Assembly (NCBI RefSeq): GCF_900167125.1
Contig: NZ_FUYC01000002.1
Location: 1-64,000 of the forward strand
Length of the DNA stretch: 64,000 nt
Reading direction: 5' to 3'
Origin: Paucidesulfovibrio gracilis DSM 16080
GTDB taxonomy: Bacteria; Desulfobacterota; Desulfovibrionia; Desulfovibrionales; Desulfovibrionaceae
Shown here: positions 25,686 to 34,437 of the stretch, piece by piece
Layout of the letters: every line of letters begins with the position of its first letter
Position numbering within the stretch: position 1 is the first letter of the stretch
Translations under genes and position numbers: made by a program
The notes under the pieces: model-generated
The model's database searches: none
Told to the model about the DNA's origin: nothing
Seen by the model: only the letters and a program-made list of their open reading frames with translations

Positions 25686-27728
25686 ATGTCCAATCGAATC
25701 GGGGTGTATGTCTGCCATTGCGGGACGAATATCGCCAAAAAGGTGGATTGCGCGGCCGTTGCCCAATTCGCCGGGGGGCTGCGCGATGTGGTGGTGGCGC
25801 GGGATTATCAATTCATGTGTTCGGACCCGGGGCAGGATTTGATCATCAACGACATCCGCAACATGGGGTTGAACCGGGTGGTGGTGGCGTCCTGTTCGCC
25901 CAGGCTCCATGAAAAAACATTCCAAAAGGCGTTGGCGCGGGCCGGGCTGAATCCCTACCTTTTGCAGCATACCTGCATCCGTGAGCATTGTTCGTGGGTC
26001 ACCAAGGATGGAGCCGAGGCCACGGCCAAGGCCAAGATGCTGGTGGCTGCGGCCGTGGACCGGGTGGGGCGGCACGGGGAGCTGTTTTCCCGCGAGGTGG
26101 ACGTGCTGCCGGACGTCATGGTCGTGGGGGCGGGCATTGCCGGAATCCAGGCCGCCCTGGACATCGCCAAGTCCGGCCACCGGGTGCATCTGGTGGAAAA
26201 GGGACCGTCCATCGGCGGACACATGGCCCAGTTCGACAAGACCTTCCCCACCCTGGACTGTGCGGCCTGCATTTCCACGCCAAAAATGGTGGCCGTGGCT
26301 CAGGAACCCAACATCAACCTGATGACCTGCGCCGAAGTGACGGAGGTTTCCGGGTTTGTGGGCAACTATCAGGTGCGCGTGCGTTTGAACCCGCGTTACG
26401 TGGATACGGACAAGTGCACGGGTTGCGGCACCTGCCTGGAAAAGTGTCCCACCAAGGTGTCCAGCGAATTTGAGGAAGGATTGGGAACGCGCAAGGCCAT
26501 CTACCGCAATTCGCCCCAGGCCGTGCCCAATACCCCGGTCATCGACCCGCTGCACTGTAAGAAGATCACCAAGGGCAAGTGCGGCGCCTGCGAGAAGTTC
26601 TGCCCCACCGGGGCCATCGATTACAACCAGGTGGAGCGGTACGCGGATTTGGAAGTGGGCAGCATCGTGCTGGCCACCGGATACGACACGCTGGATCCGG
26701 CTCCGCTCACGGAATACGGATTCGGCAGGTATCCCGAGGTATACACCGCGCTGCAGTTCGAGCGGCTGAACAACGCCACCGGTCCCACCCAGGGAAGTAT
26801 TGTCATGAAGGACGGGCGCGCTCCCGAATCCGTGGCTGTGATCCATTGCGTGGGATCGCGGGACAAGAATTATCACGAATACTGCTCCCGTACCTGCTGC
26901 ATGTATGCCCTCAAGTATGACCATTTGCTCAAGGACAAGGTGGGTCACCATGTGCGGGTGACCAATTTCTACATTGACATGCGCTGCTTCGGAAAGGGGT
27001 ACGAGGAGTTTTACGAGCGCGTGCAAAAGGAAGGCGTGACCTTTATTCGCGGCCGCCCGGCCGAGGTCACGGATCGTGCCGAAACCCCGGAGGAGCAGGG
27101 CAAGCTCATCGTTGTGGCCGAGGACACGCTTTCCGGACTGCCCGTGCGCGTACCCGTGGATATGGTCATCCTCTGCACCGCCATGGAGGCGCGCAAGGAC
27201 GCGCCCGAGGTGGCCCGGGTGTTCGGCATCGCCCAGGGGCAGGACGGCTTTTTCCTGGAAGAGCATCCCAAGCTCGGGCCGGTTTCCACGGCCACGGACG
27301 GGGTGTTTCTCGCCGGAACCTGCCAGGGACCAAAAGATATTCCCGACGCCGTGGCCCATGCCTCGGGCGGGGCGGCCCAGGCGTTGGCTCTGGCGGCGCG
27401 GGGCCGGGTGTCCATTTCTCCCACCACGAGCTGGATCAATCCGGAAATCTGCGTGGGCTGCCGCGTGTGCGTGGGGCTGTGCGCCTACTCGGCCATCGAG
27501 TTCGACGAGCGGCGCAAGGTTGCCGTGGTCAACGAGGCCATGTGCAAGGGGTGCGGCTCCTGCGCGGGCTACTGCCCGTCCGGTGCGGCACAGATCAAGC
27601 ATTTCAATGAACCACAAGTGTTTGCGGAGCTGGAGGGGCTGCTCTTCGATGTGGCCGATCCGCAGAGGGCGGCGGTGCGCGTGGATGTCGAGGACGGGGA
27701 CGCGGCCCGGGAGACCATGACCAACTGA
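25686..27728 (+). CDS. hdrA: HdrA-like FAD/Fe-S electron-bifurcating subunit, 680 aa
   Basis: Homolog of heterodisulfide reductase subunit A, the flavin subunit where electron bifurcation takes place. The N-terminal HdrA domain (1-135) has CHCGTN. The FAD Rossmann motif GAGIAG is at 148-153 and is followed by FPTLDCAACISTPKM (C192, C195). Ferredoxin motifs CTGCGTCLEKCP (from C244) and CGACEKFCP, then C-terminal CVGCRVCVGLC and CKGCGSCAGYCP complete the canonical set. The start at ATG 25686 lies nine bases after AGGAGG. mvhD follows at 16 bases, the usual pairing for passing electrons to and from the flavin. Confidence 0.95.
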   Translation: MSNRIGVYVCHCGTNIAKKVDCAAVAQFAGGLRDVVVARDYQFMCSDPGQDLIINDIRNMGLNRVVVASCSPRLHEKTFQKALARAGLNPYLLQHTCIREHCSWVTKDGAEATAKAKMLVAAAVDRVGRHGELFSREVDVLPDVMVVGAGIAGIQAALDIAKSGHRVHLVEKGPSIGGHMAQFDKTFPTLDCAACISTPKMVAVAQEPNINLMTCAEVTEVSGFVGNYQVRVRLNPRYVDTDKCTGCGTCLEKCPTKVSSEFEEGLGTRKAIYRNSPQAVPNTPVIDPLHCKKITKGKCGACEKFCPTGAIDYNQVERYADLEVGSIVLATGYDTLDPAPLTEYGFGRYPEVYTALQFERLNNATGPTQGSIVMKDGRAPESVAVIHCVGSRDKNYHEYCSRTCCMYALKYDHLLKDKVGHHVRVTNFYIDMRCFGKGYEEFYERVQKEGVTFIRGRPAEVTDRAETPEEQGKLIVVAEDTLSGLPVRVPVDMVILCTAMEARKDAPEVARVFGIAQGQDGFFLEEHPKLGPVSTATDGVFLAGTCQGPKDIPDAVAHASGGAAQALALAARGRVSISPTTSWINPEICVGCRVCVGLCAYSAIEFDERRKVAVVNEAMCKGCGSCAGYCPSGAAQIKHFNEPQVFAELEGLLFDVADPQRAAVRVDVEDGDAARETMTN

Positions 27729-27744
27729 TCAACGGGAGGAAGAT

Positions 27745-28227
27745 ATGGAAGCTCAAGCGGCGCAGGCCGAAACAAAGATCGCCCGGGAGGCGCAGACCGC
27801 CCCTTCCGGAGAGTTCGAACCCACCATCGTGGCGTTTGTCTGCAACTGGTGCACCTACACGGCCGCGGACCTGGCCGGAACTTCGCGCATGATCCAAAAG
27901 CCCAATCTCCGGCTGGTGCGCATGATGTGTACGGGCATGGTGGATCCCAAGTACGTGATCAAGGCCTTGCTTTCCGGTGCGGACGGCGTGCTCATCAGCG
28001 GCTGTCACCCCGGGGACTGCCACTACATCAACGGCAACTACAAGGCCCGGCGGCGGGTCAAGTTGCTCAAGGATATTCTGCCCCTCTTCGGGGTGGATAC
28101 ACGCCGTGTCCGGCTGACCTGGGTGGGCGCCAGCGAAGGCAATGAATTCGCGGCCACAGTGAACGCCCTGGTGGAGGAGATCCGGGAACTCGGTCCCATT
28201 GAAACCCGCAACCTCAAGGCCATCTGA
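27745..28227 (+). CDS. mvhD: MvhD/FlpD-family electron transfer subunit, 160 aa
   Basis: Small [2Fe-2S] protein that links HdrA to an electron-donating enzyme such as a hydrogenase or formate dehydrogenase. Family marks are FVCNWCTYTAADLAG, RMMCTGMVDPKYV, ISGCHPGDCHYINGN and LTWVGASEGNEF. About 30 Ala/Glu-rich residues precede the core. It sits between hdrA and a FrhB/FdhB-like gene, suggesting the order donor, MvhD, HdrA. No hydrogenase or formate dehydrogenase catalytic subunit is encoded in this operon. Confidence 0.94.
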   Translation: MEAQAAQAETKIAREAQTAPSGEFEPTIVAFVCNWCTYTAADLAGTSRMIQKPNLRLVRMMCTGMVDPKYVIKALLSGADGVLISGCHPGDCHYINGNYKARRRVKLLKDILPLFGVDTRRVRLTWVGASEGNEFAATVNALVEEIRELGPIETRNLKAI

Positions 28228-28243
28228 GGGGGAGGAAGGCATC

Positions 28244-29389
28244 ATGACCACCACGGCAAAGCTGGATGTACCGGATAAGAATCCCGTGGCCGCGTTGCAG
28301 GAGCTGATGCGGCGTATTTTGGAGCGGGGCGATGTGGGCGGCGTGCTCACCCCCTTGCACCTGGGCGGTGGAACGCCCATGCCTACGCTGGTGACCGACC
28401 CGGGCGAACTGGGCAGGGCCGATCCGCTGGCTCCGGCATTCCCCATGAACGGAGCCAAGATGCTGGCACGGCTCACCAAGGGACACAGCGGTGAACGCAT
28501 TGCCGCGGTGATGCGCCCCTGCGAGATCCGGGCTTTTGTGGAATTGGCCAAGCTGAATCAGGGCAGTCTGGACGACGTGTTGCTGGTGTCGGTGGATTGC
28601 CTCGGCGCCTATGACAACACCCATTATCTGCGTTTCAAGGGGCAGGATGATCCCATTCAGACCACGCTCGGTTTTTTGGGCAAGACCGGCGGCGCCAAGG
28701 ACACGGCCCGGGACGGATACGACCTGGCCGGTGCGTGTCTGGCGTGTGAATACCCGGTGGCCGTTGCCGCGGACGTGAGCGTGGGCCTGGTGGGGCTGGA
28801 CTTGACCAATGCCCTGCCCGTCATGGCCGAGACAGCCAAGGGCGAGGCGCTGCTTGCCTCGTTGGGGCTGGAGGACTGGGAACCGCAGGCCGCACGCGAC
28901 GAAGCGCTCAAGACATTGGTGGAACGGCGCACCCAGGAGCGGGACGCCATGTTTGAACGCACGGCCCAGGCCACGGGCAGTCTGGAATCGTTGGCCGAAT
29001 ACCTTTCCGGCTGTGTGAACTGTCTGAACTGCCGGGTGGCCTGCCCGGTCTGTTATTGCCGGGAGTGCGTGTTTTCCACGGACGTATTTGACCATAAGCC
29101 CTGGCAATATCTGAGCTGGGCGCGGCAAAAGGGCATGCTCAAGATGCCCACGGATACGGTGTTTTACCACCTTACGCGCATGGCCCATATGAGTACGGCC
29201 TGCGTGGGGTGCGGCCAGTGTTCCAACGCCTGTCCCAACGACGTGCCCGTGATGGAGCTGTTCCGCACGGTGGCGGCGCGGACCCAGGAGGGCTTTTCCT
29301 ACGAGCCGGGCCGGAGCATGGACGATCCGCCGCCGCTGTCCGTGTTCAAGGAAAAGGAATTCGAGGACGTGGTCTCGCACATTGCCTAG
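28244..29389 (+). CDS. FrhB/FdhB-like flavin and Fe-S subunit, 381 aa
   Basis: Related to the beta subunits of F420-reducing hydrogenase and formate dehydrogenase. The N-terminal half has the FrhB fold with MRPCEIRAFVELAKL and a CLACEYP motif (near residue 164). The C-terminal half holds Cys-rich CVNCLNCRVACPVCYC (near 257) and a 4Fe-4S motif CVGCGQCSNACP (near 319). Such proteins bind FAD and pass electrons from F420, NAD(P)H or ferredoxin into an Hdr complex. Desulfovibrio is not known for F420 metabolism, so the donor is open. The start ATG 28244 has GGAGGAAGG upstream. Confidence 0.85.
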   Translation: MTTTAKLDVPDKNPVAALQELMRRILERGDVGGVLTPLHLGGGTPMPTLVTDPGELGRADPLAPAFPMNGAKMLARLTKGHSGERIAAVMRPCEIRAFVELAKLNQGSLDDVLLVSVDCLGAYDNTHYLRFKGQDDPIQTTLGFLGKTGGAKDTARDGYDLAGACLACEYPVAVAADVSVGLVGLDLTNALPVMAETAKGEALLASLGLEDWEPQAARDEALKTLVERRTQERDAMFERTAQATGSLESLAEYLSGCVNCLNCRVACPVCYCRECVFSTDVFDHKPWQYLSWARQKGMLKMPTDTVFYHLTRMAHMSTACVGCGQCSNACPNDVPVMELFRTVAARTQEGFSYEPGRSMDDPPPLSVFKEKEFEDVVSHIA

Positions 29390-29455
29390 CAGTCCGCTTC
29401 GGGACCGGAACCGGACCGCAGGGTCCGTGGACGGTTTCAGGCAAGGGAGGACAAG

Positions 29456-32400
29456 ATGCGGAAGGAATATGGAGCATTGGTGGTCGGAGCCGGAATCGCC
29501 GGCATTCGGGCGGCCCTGGATCTGGCCGTGACCGGCCACAAGGTCGCCCTGGTGGATCGACGGCCCCACCATGGCGGACTGCTGACCCAGCTGGACCATC
29601 AGTTCCCGAGCGATAATTGCGGCATGTGCAAGATGCTGCCGCTCATGGCCCGGGATTCGTCCAGCCAGTACTGTCTGCGCAAGGGGCTGTACCATGACAA
29701 CATCGACATTTGGCTGAACACGGAGCTGACCGGATTGGAAGGCGATCCCGGGCAGTTTCAGGCGTCTTTGACGCGGCGGTCATCCCTGGTGGATCCGTCC
29801 AAGTGCATCAGCTGCGGCGAGTGTGCCGCGGTCTGCCCGGTGCGGGTTCCCAATGAATTCAACGCGGGGCTTTCCGAGCGCGGGGCCGTGTACCTGCCCG
29901 TGCCGCACGCCATACCGAATCATTATGTCGTGGACCTGGAAAACTGCGCCCGCTGCTGGAAGTGTTTTGAGGCCTGCCCCACCGGAGCCATCGACTTCAA
30001 GCTGGATCAGCGTGGGGAGTTCCGGGTGCTCTGCGTGGTGCCGGACGCCACGGAGTCCCAGGAATTGATGGGGCTGTTGGACACGGCTGGATTCCCGGCC
30101 ATGTTTGCCCAGGATCAGGAAAAGGCCTTGGATCTGCTGGCCGACGGCGAACCTGCCGGGTTGCTGCTGCTGGATATGGCCATGGGCGCGAGCGGGGTGG
30201 AGCGGATCGTCAACCGGGCCGGGGAGCTTCGGCCCGAGCTGCCCGTGGTGCTTCTGGCCGGTCCGGACGAGGCGGAAGCCGCGGAAGAATTGGTCGCGCA
30301 GCAAGAGGAGCAGACCGGGAGCGGTGCGCCGCGGGGTGTGCGGGAATGGATCGCCAAGCCGTTGCAGGAGACCGCATTTATTCCCTGGCTGGATAAGCTC
30401 TATGTGCGGCTGGCATCGGACGAGCATCTCACCTTTGATGTGGGGGCCGTGGTTCTGGCGGGCGGTTTTGACTGCTTTGATCCCGGACCAGTGGACGACG
30501 TGCTTGGATACGGACGGTATCCCGGCGTGGTCACGGCCGTGGAATTTGAACGCATGCTCTCCTCCTCCGGGCCGACGGCCGGAAAGCTGACCCGTGCCGA
30601 CGGCAAGCCTGTACGACGCATCGCCTGGATCCAATGCGTTGGATCCCGCGACCTGCAAAAGGGGGCCAACTATTGCAGCTCCATCTGCTGCATGTTTTCG
30701 GTCAAGGAAGCGCTTCTGGCCAAGAAGCAGCTGGGAGACAAGGTGGAAGGCACCATCTTCTTTATGGACATGCGTACCTTTGGCAAGGATTTTCAGCGGT
30801 ATCGGGATCGGGCCGAAAACGAGGAGGGCGTCCGATTCATCCGCAGCCGTCCCCATTCCGTGATCACGGATTGGAAGGGCGGACTGAACGTGGGCTGGTT
30901 CGGCGACGACGGCCGCCAGCACGAAGAGTCCTTTGACATGGTGGTGCTGGCCGTGGGTGCGCGGCCACCCAAGGGGGTGGACAAGCTGGCCCGGGCCGCC
31001 GGGGTGGAATTGAACGAACATGGATTCGTGGCCACCCGGCCCCTGGCTCCGGCGCGCACCACTCGGCACGGCGTGTTTGCGGCAGGAGCGTTTGCAGCTC
31101 CACGGGACATTGCCGAATCCGTGATCATGGCCGGGGCCGCGGCCCAAGGCGCGGCCAGGCTGATCAAAATTCATGACGTGCTCGCGGGCATGAGCCGGGA
31201 GGAGGAGCCGGAATATCCGGATGTATCGCGGGAGGAACCGCGCATCCTGGTGGCGGTGTGCTCCTCATGTCCCACCCTGGAACAGCGCCTGGACCTGGAA
31301 GAGGTCTTCGGCAGACTGGAGCAGCTGCATTCCGTGGTCAGCGTGGCCCGCGTGGGGTCGGCCTGCACCTCGGAAGGGTGGGGCGAAGTGGAACGCCTGG
31401 CCCAGGAAATGAAGCCCAACCGCATCCTCATCGGGGCATGCATGCCCTATGCCTACGTTCCCCGGCTCAAGGAGCTGGGGCGGGCCGTGGGCCTGAATCC
31501 CGCGCTCATGGACGTGGTGGACGTCTACACGCCCACCTTCCCTGGCGGGGAAGAACTGGACAAGGAACAGCTGGAACGGGACGTGTACGCTTCTCTGGCC
31601 ACGGCTGTGGCGCGTCTGGAAGGGGCGGACCCGGTACCGCCGCCCGTGACCGTGAATGTGGCCAAGGCCGCGTTGGTGGTCGGCGGCGGGGTGGCGGGCA
31701 TGACCGCGGCTACGGCCATAGCGGATCATGGCTACGAAGTCTGCCTTGTGGAAAAGGAAGAGGAACTGGGCGGCATGTCCATGCGGCTGTACTCCACTCT
31801 GGAGGGCGCGGATCCGCGCAAGCACATGGAAGACCTGATCACCCAGGTGGAAAAGCATCCCAACATCACGGTGTTCAAGGATTCGCGGGTGGTGCTTTCC
31901 GAGGGTACGGCCGGGCGGTTCCGCACAGCCATGTATACGCCCAAGGGAGCCATCCGCTACGAGCACGGGGTTACGATCCTGGCGTCGGGCGGCAAGGAAT
32001 CCAAGGTCTACGACTATGGATTCAAGGTGCATAAGTCGGTCATGACCCAGCTGCGGCTGGAAGAAGCCTTGGCCACCGGAACCCTGGACGTCTCGGAGCT
32101 GGAGCGCGTGGTCATGATCCAGTGCTGGCGTTCGCGCAACGAGGAACGCAACTATTGCAGCCGGGTCTGCTGCTCCCAGGCGCTGAAGAACATCCTGGCG
32201 CTCAAGGCTCGTAATCCCAAGCTGGAGGTCGTGGTCTTTTACCGCGACATCATGGCCTACGGGTTTAAGGAGGCGTTTTATACCGAGGCGCGCAAGGCCG
32301 GAGCGCTGTTCGTCCGCTACGAGCCGGAACGCAAGCCCCAGGTAGGGTTTGACGGCGGCAAGCCCGTGGTTACGGGACGGGATCCGGTGCTGGGCCGGGA

Positions 32401-32944
32401 CGTGCAGGTGCGTGCTGATCTGCTGGTGCTCTCCAGCGGAGTGGAACCCGAAGAAACCGACGAACTGGTGGAAATCTTCGGCGTGGAGACCAACCAGGAC
32501 GGATTCTTCCAGGAGGCGGAATCCAAGTGGCGACCCGTGGATTTCCTCAAGCAGGGCATCTACCTCTGCGGGCTGGCCCATTCTCCCATGGACATGGGCG
32601 AGGCTGTCGCCTCGGCACAGGCCGCGGCCCAACGCGCCCTTCGGATTCTCAGCGCCGAAACCATTGCCCGGGAAACCGTGGTGGCCCAGGTGCGCCACTC
32701 CCTGTGCTCCCTTTGCCAGAAGTGCGTGGCGGCCTGCCCCTACGGGGCGCGCCAAGTGGATATGGAGCAGGGGCGCATCGTGGTGGATGAGATCCTCTGC
32801 CAGGGCTGCGGCTCCTGCGCCGCGGTCTGCCCCAACTCCGCCACCGTGCTCAGCGGATATCACGACGGGCCGGTCATGGCGCTCATCGACGCGGCATTGG
32901 AAGAACCCATGCCCCGGCAAACGCCAAAGGAGCGTGAGCAATGA
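29456..32944 (+). CDS. Double HdrA-like protein with inserted receiver-like domain, 1162 aa
   Basis: Two HdrA-like halves in one chain. The first half has FAD motif GAGIAG (11-16), DNCGMCKM, and ferredoxin motifs CISCGECAAVCP (from C117) and CARCWKCFEACP (from C164). Residues about 188-320 then read as a CheY-like receiver before the flavoprotein resumes (AVVLAGGFDCFDPG). The second half begins with an HdrA N-terminal domain near 600, has a second Rossmann motif GGGVAG near 740, and ends with CSLCQKCVAACP (near 1083) and CQGCGSCAAVCP. It lacks the CAACISTPKM site in its second half. Probably a second flavin hub of the complex. The start is supported by GGGAGG; the 3' end overlaps hdrC by ATGA. 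Confidence 0.88.
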   Translation: MRKEYGALVVGAGIAGIRAALDLAVTGHKVALVDRRPHHGGLLTQLDHQFPSDNCGMCKMLPLMARDSSSQYCLRKGLYHDNIDIWLNTELTGLEGDPGQFQASLTRRSSLVDPSKCISCGECAAVCPVRVPNEFNAGLSERGAVYLPVPHAIPNHYVVDLENCARCWKCFEACPTGAIDFKLDQRGEFRVLCVVPDATESQELMGLLDTAGFPAMFAQDQEKALDLLADGEPAGLLLLDMAMGASGVERIVNRAGELRPELPVVLLAGPDEAEAAEELVAQQEEQTGSGAPRGVREWIAKPLQETAFIPWLDKLYVRLASDEHLTFDVGAVVLAGGFDCFDPGPVDDVLGYGRYPGVVTAVEFERMLSSSGPTAGKLTRADGKPVRRIAWIQCVGSRDLQKGANYCSSICCMFSVKEALLAKKQLGDKVEGTIFFMDMRTFGKDFQRYRDRAENEEGVRFIRSRPHSVITDWKGGLNVGWFGDDGRQHEESFDMVVLAVGARPPKGVDKLARAAGVELNEHGFVATRPLAPARTTRHGVFAAGAFAAPRDIAESVIMAGAAAQGAARLIKIHDVLAGMSREEEPEYPDVSREEPRILVAVCSSCPTLEQRLDLEEVFGRLEQLHSVVSVARVGSACTSEGWGEVERLAQEMKPNRILIGACMPYAYVPRLKELGRAVGLNPALMDVVDVYTPTFPGGEELDKEQLERDVYASLATAVARLEGADPVPPPVTVNVAKAALVVGGGVAGMTAATAIADHGYEVCLVEKEEELGGMSMRLYSTLEGADPRKHMEDLITQVEKHPNITVFKDSRVVLSEGTAGRFRTAMYTPKGAIRYEHGVTILASGGKESKVYDYGFKVHKSVMTQLRLEEALATGTLDVSELERVVMIQCWRSRNEERNYCSRVCCSQALKNILALKARNPKLEVVVFYRDIMAYGFKEAFYTEARKAGALFVRYEPERKPQVGFDGGKPVVTGRDPVLGRDVQVRADLLVLSSGVEPEETDELVEIFGVETNQDGFFQEAESKWRPVDFLKQGIYLCGLAHSPMDMGEAVASAQAAAQRALRILSAETIARETVVAQVRHSLCSLCQKCVAACPYGARQVDMEQGRIVVDEILCQGCGSCAAVCPNSATVLSGYHDGPVMALIDAALEEPMPRQTPKEREQ
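30017..30415 (+). other. Receiver-like domain inside the double HdrA
   Basis: Residues about 188-320 of the 1162-aa protein. Strand 1 is RVLCVVPDATES (Asp197), then GLLLLDMAM with the phosphoacceptor-like Asp240, PVVLLAGPDEA in place of the Thr/Ser strand (Ala268), and WIAKP with the conserved Lys301. A Gln/Glu-rich insert (about 281-293) lengthens the gap before the Lys. The Asp and Lys favour a real receiver fold; loss of the Thr/Ser makes classic phosphorylation switching uncertain. Confidence 0.7.
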
Positions 32945-33480
32945 ACGGGACACTCAAGGATCCAGCGGCGGAGATCCGCGAGCATATGGCCGCCTGCATG
33001 CAGTGCGGCACCTGCTCCGCCTCCTGCCCCAACGCGGCGTTTATGGACATCAGCCCGCGCAAGCTCTGGCGGTTGGCCCAGCTGGACCGCATGGACGACG
33101 TGGTGGCCAGCCGGACGTTCTGGATGTGCAGCTCCTGCTACAATTGCATGCTGCGTTGCCCGCGGGGGCTGCCCACCACCAGAATCATGCAGGCGCTCAA
33201 GCGGTTGGCTGCGGAGCGGGGCGCTCCCGGTTCGCGGCGGCGGCAGGCCTTTTACCGCGCCTTTACCGAAAATGTGGAACGCTATGGCCGGGTGCAGGAA
33301 AGCGCGCTCATGAACACCTATCTGCGTCGCCGGGCCAATCCTGTGTTGGCGCTGAGCTACGCGCCGTTAGGGTGGAAACTGTTGCGGCGGGGCAAGCTGC
33401 ATCTGCTTCCGGAATCCGGCCATAAGGGACGGCTCGCACCACTCGTGAACAAGGTGCGTGAAATGGAGGGCCGGTCATGA
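32941..33480 (+). CDS. hdrC: HdrC-like 4Fe-4S subunit, 179 aa
   Basis: Carries electrons between HdrA and HdrB. Two 4Fe-4S motifs, CMQCGTCSASCP (from about residue 19) and CSSCYNCMLRCP (from about 61), match HdrC, followed by a basic C-terminal half. It overlaps the double-HdrA gene upstream and hdrB downstream by four bases each (ATGA), so translation is tightly coupled and the proteins probably form one complex. Confidence 0.93.
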   Translation: MNGTLKDPAAEIREHMAACMQCGTCSASCPNAAFMDISPRKLWRLAQLDRMDDVVASRTFWMCSSCYNCMLRCPRGLPTTRIMQALKRLAAERGAPGSRRRQAFYRAFTENVERYGRVQESALMNTYLRRRANPVLALSYAPLGWKLLRRGKLHLLPESGHKGRLAPLVNKVREMEGRS

Positions 33481-34433
33481 AGTATGCCTATTATCCCGGT
33501 TGTTCTCTGACCAGCAGCGCCGTGGAATACGATGTGAGCACCAGGGCCATGCTTTCGGCTCTGGGGGCAAAGGTGCATGAGATACCGGACTGGACCTGTT
33601 GCGGCGCCAGCTCCGTGGAGAATGTGGGCGAACTGCTCTCCCTGGCCTTGCCTGCGCGTAACCTGGCCCTGGCCGAGCGCGATTTACCGGGCATGGACGT
33701 GCTTGCGCCGTGCAGCGCCTGTTACCTGAACCTGCGCCATGCCAGAGAGGAGGCCCGCGCCGACAGGGACGTGGCCGCCCGTCTGGGCGAAGCGCTGGAC
33801 GCGGAAGGGTTGACCCTGGCGGCCGAAGCCCCGGTACGGCACCTGCTGGACGTGCTGGTGAACGACATCGGACCCCAGCGGATCCAGGAGGCCTGCGTTC
33901 GTGACCTCACGGGACTGGCCATTGCTCCGTATTACGGTTGTCAGGCGCTACGGCCCTATACCGACTTCGACGATCCCAACCGGCCCCGCAGTATGGACGC
34001 CCTGATTCGGGCCGTGGGTGCGGAGCCGGTGGACTGGGACATGGGGGCGAGGTGCTGCGGCGCGTCGCTCATGGTGACGCACAAGGAGGCGGCCCTGGAC
34101 GCGGTGAGCACCATACTTGGTGCGGTGCGCGGCGCCCATGCCGTGGTCACGGTCTGCCCCATGTGCCAGATGAATCTGGAAGCCTATCAAGGCGAGGCCT
34201 TGGCCCGGATGGGCGGCGGGGAGCGTGTGAGCGTGCTCTACCTGCCCCAGCTTCTCGGACTGGGCCTGGGTCTCGATCAAAAGGATGTGGGACTGCATCG
34301 GAACATGACCGTGACGAACCGGCTGCGCGCCAAATTGCGGCGCATCGACATGCCAATAGCGCGGCCCATGGCGGATGCGGACCAAGGGGAAGGGAACGAG
34401 GAAACGACCCAACCACCCGGAACAGGAGGGTGA
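33477..34433 (+). CDS. hdrB: HdrB-like CCG-domain subunit, 318 aa
   Basis: Catalytic-type Hdr subunit whose CCG domains bind noncubane Fe-S clusters and reduce a disulfide-like or other substrate. Motifs: YYPGCSLTSSA at the N-terminus, CCGASSVEN with CSACYLN, and a second set YYGCQAL, CCGASL and CPMCQMN. This is the full two-domain HdrB pattern. A short Gly/Glu/Thr tail follows. Sulfate reducers lack methanogen CoM-S-S-CoB, so its substrate is unknown. Confidence 0.93.
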   Translation: MKYAYYPGCSLTSSAVEYDVSTRAMLSALGAKVHEIPDWTCCGASSVENVGELLSLALPARNLALAERDLPGMDVLAPCSACYLNLRHAREEARADRDVAARLGEALDAEGLTLAAEAPVRHLLDVLVNDIGPQRIQEACVRDLTGLAIAPYYGCQALRPYTDFDDPNRPRSMDALIRAVGAEPVDWDMGARCCGASLMVTHKEAALDAVSTILGAVRGAHAVVTVCPMCQMNLEAYQGEALARMGGGERVSVLYLPQLLGLGLGLDQKDVGLHRNMTVTNRLRAKLRRIDMPIARPMADADQGEGNEETTQPPGTGG

Positions 34434-34437
34434 GAGT

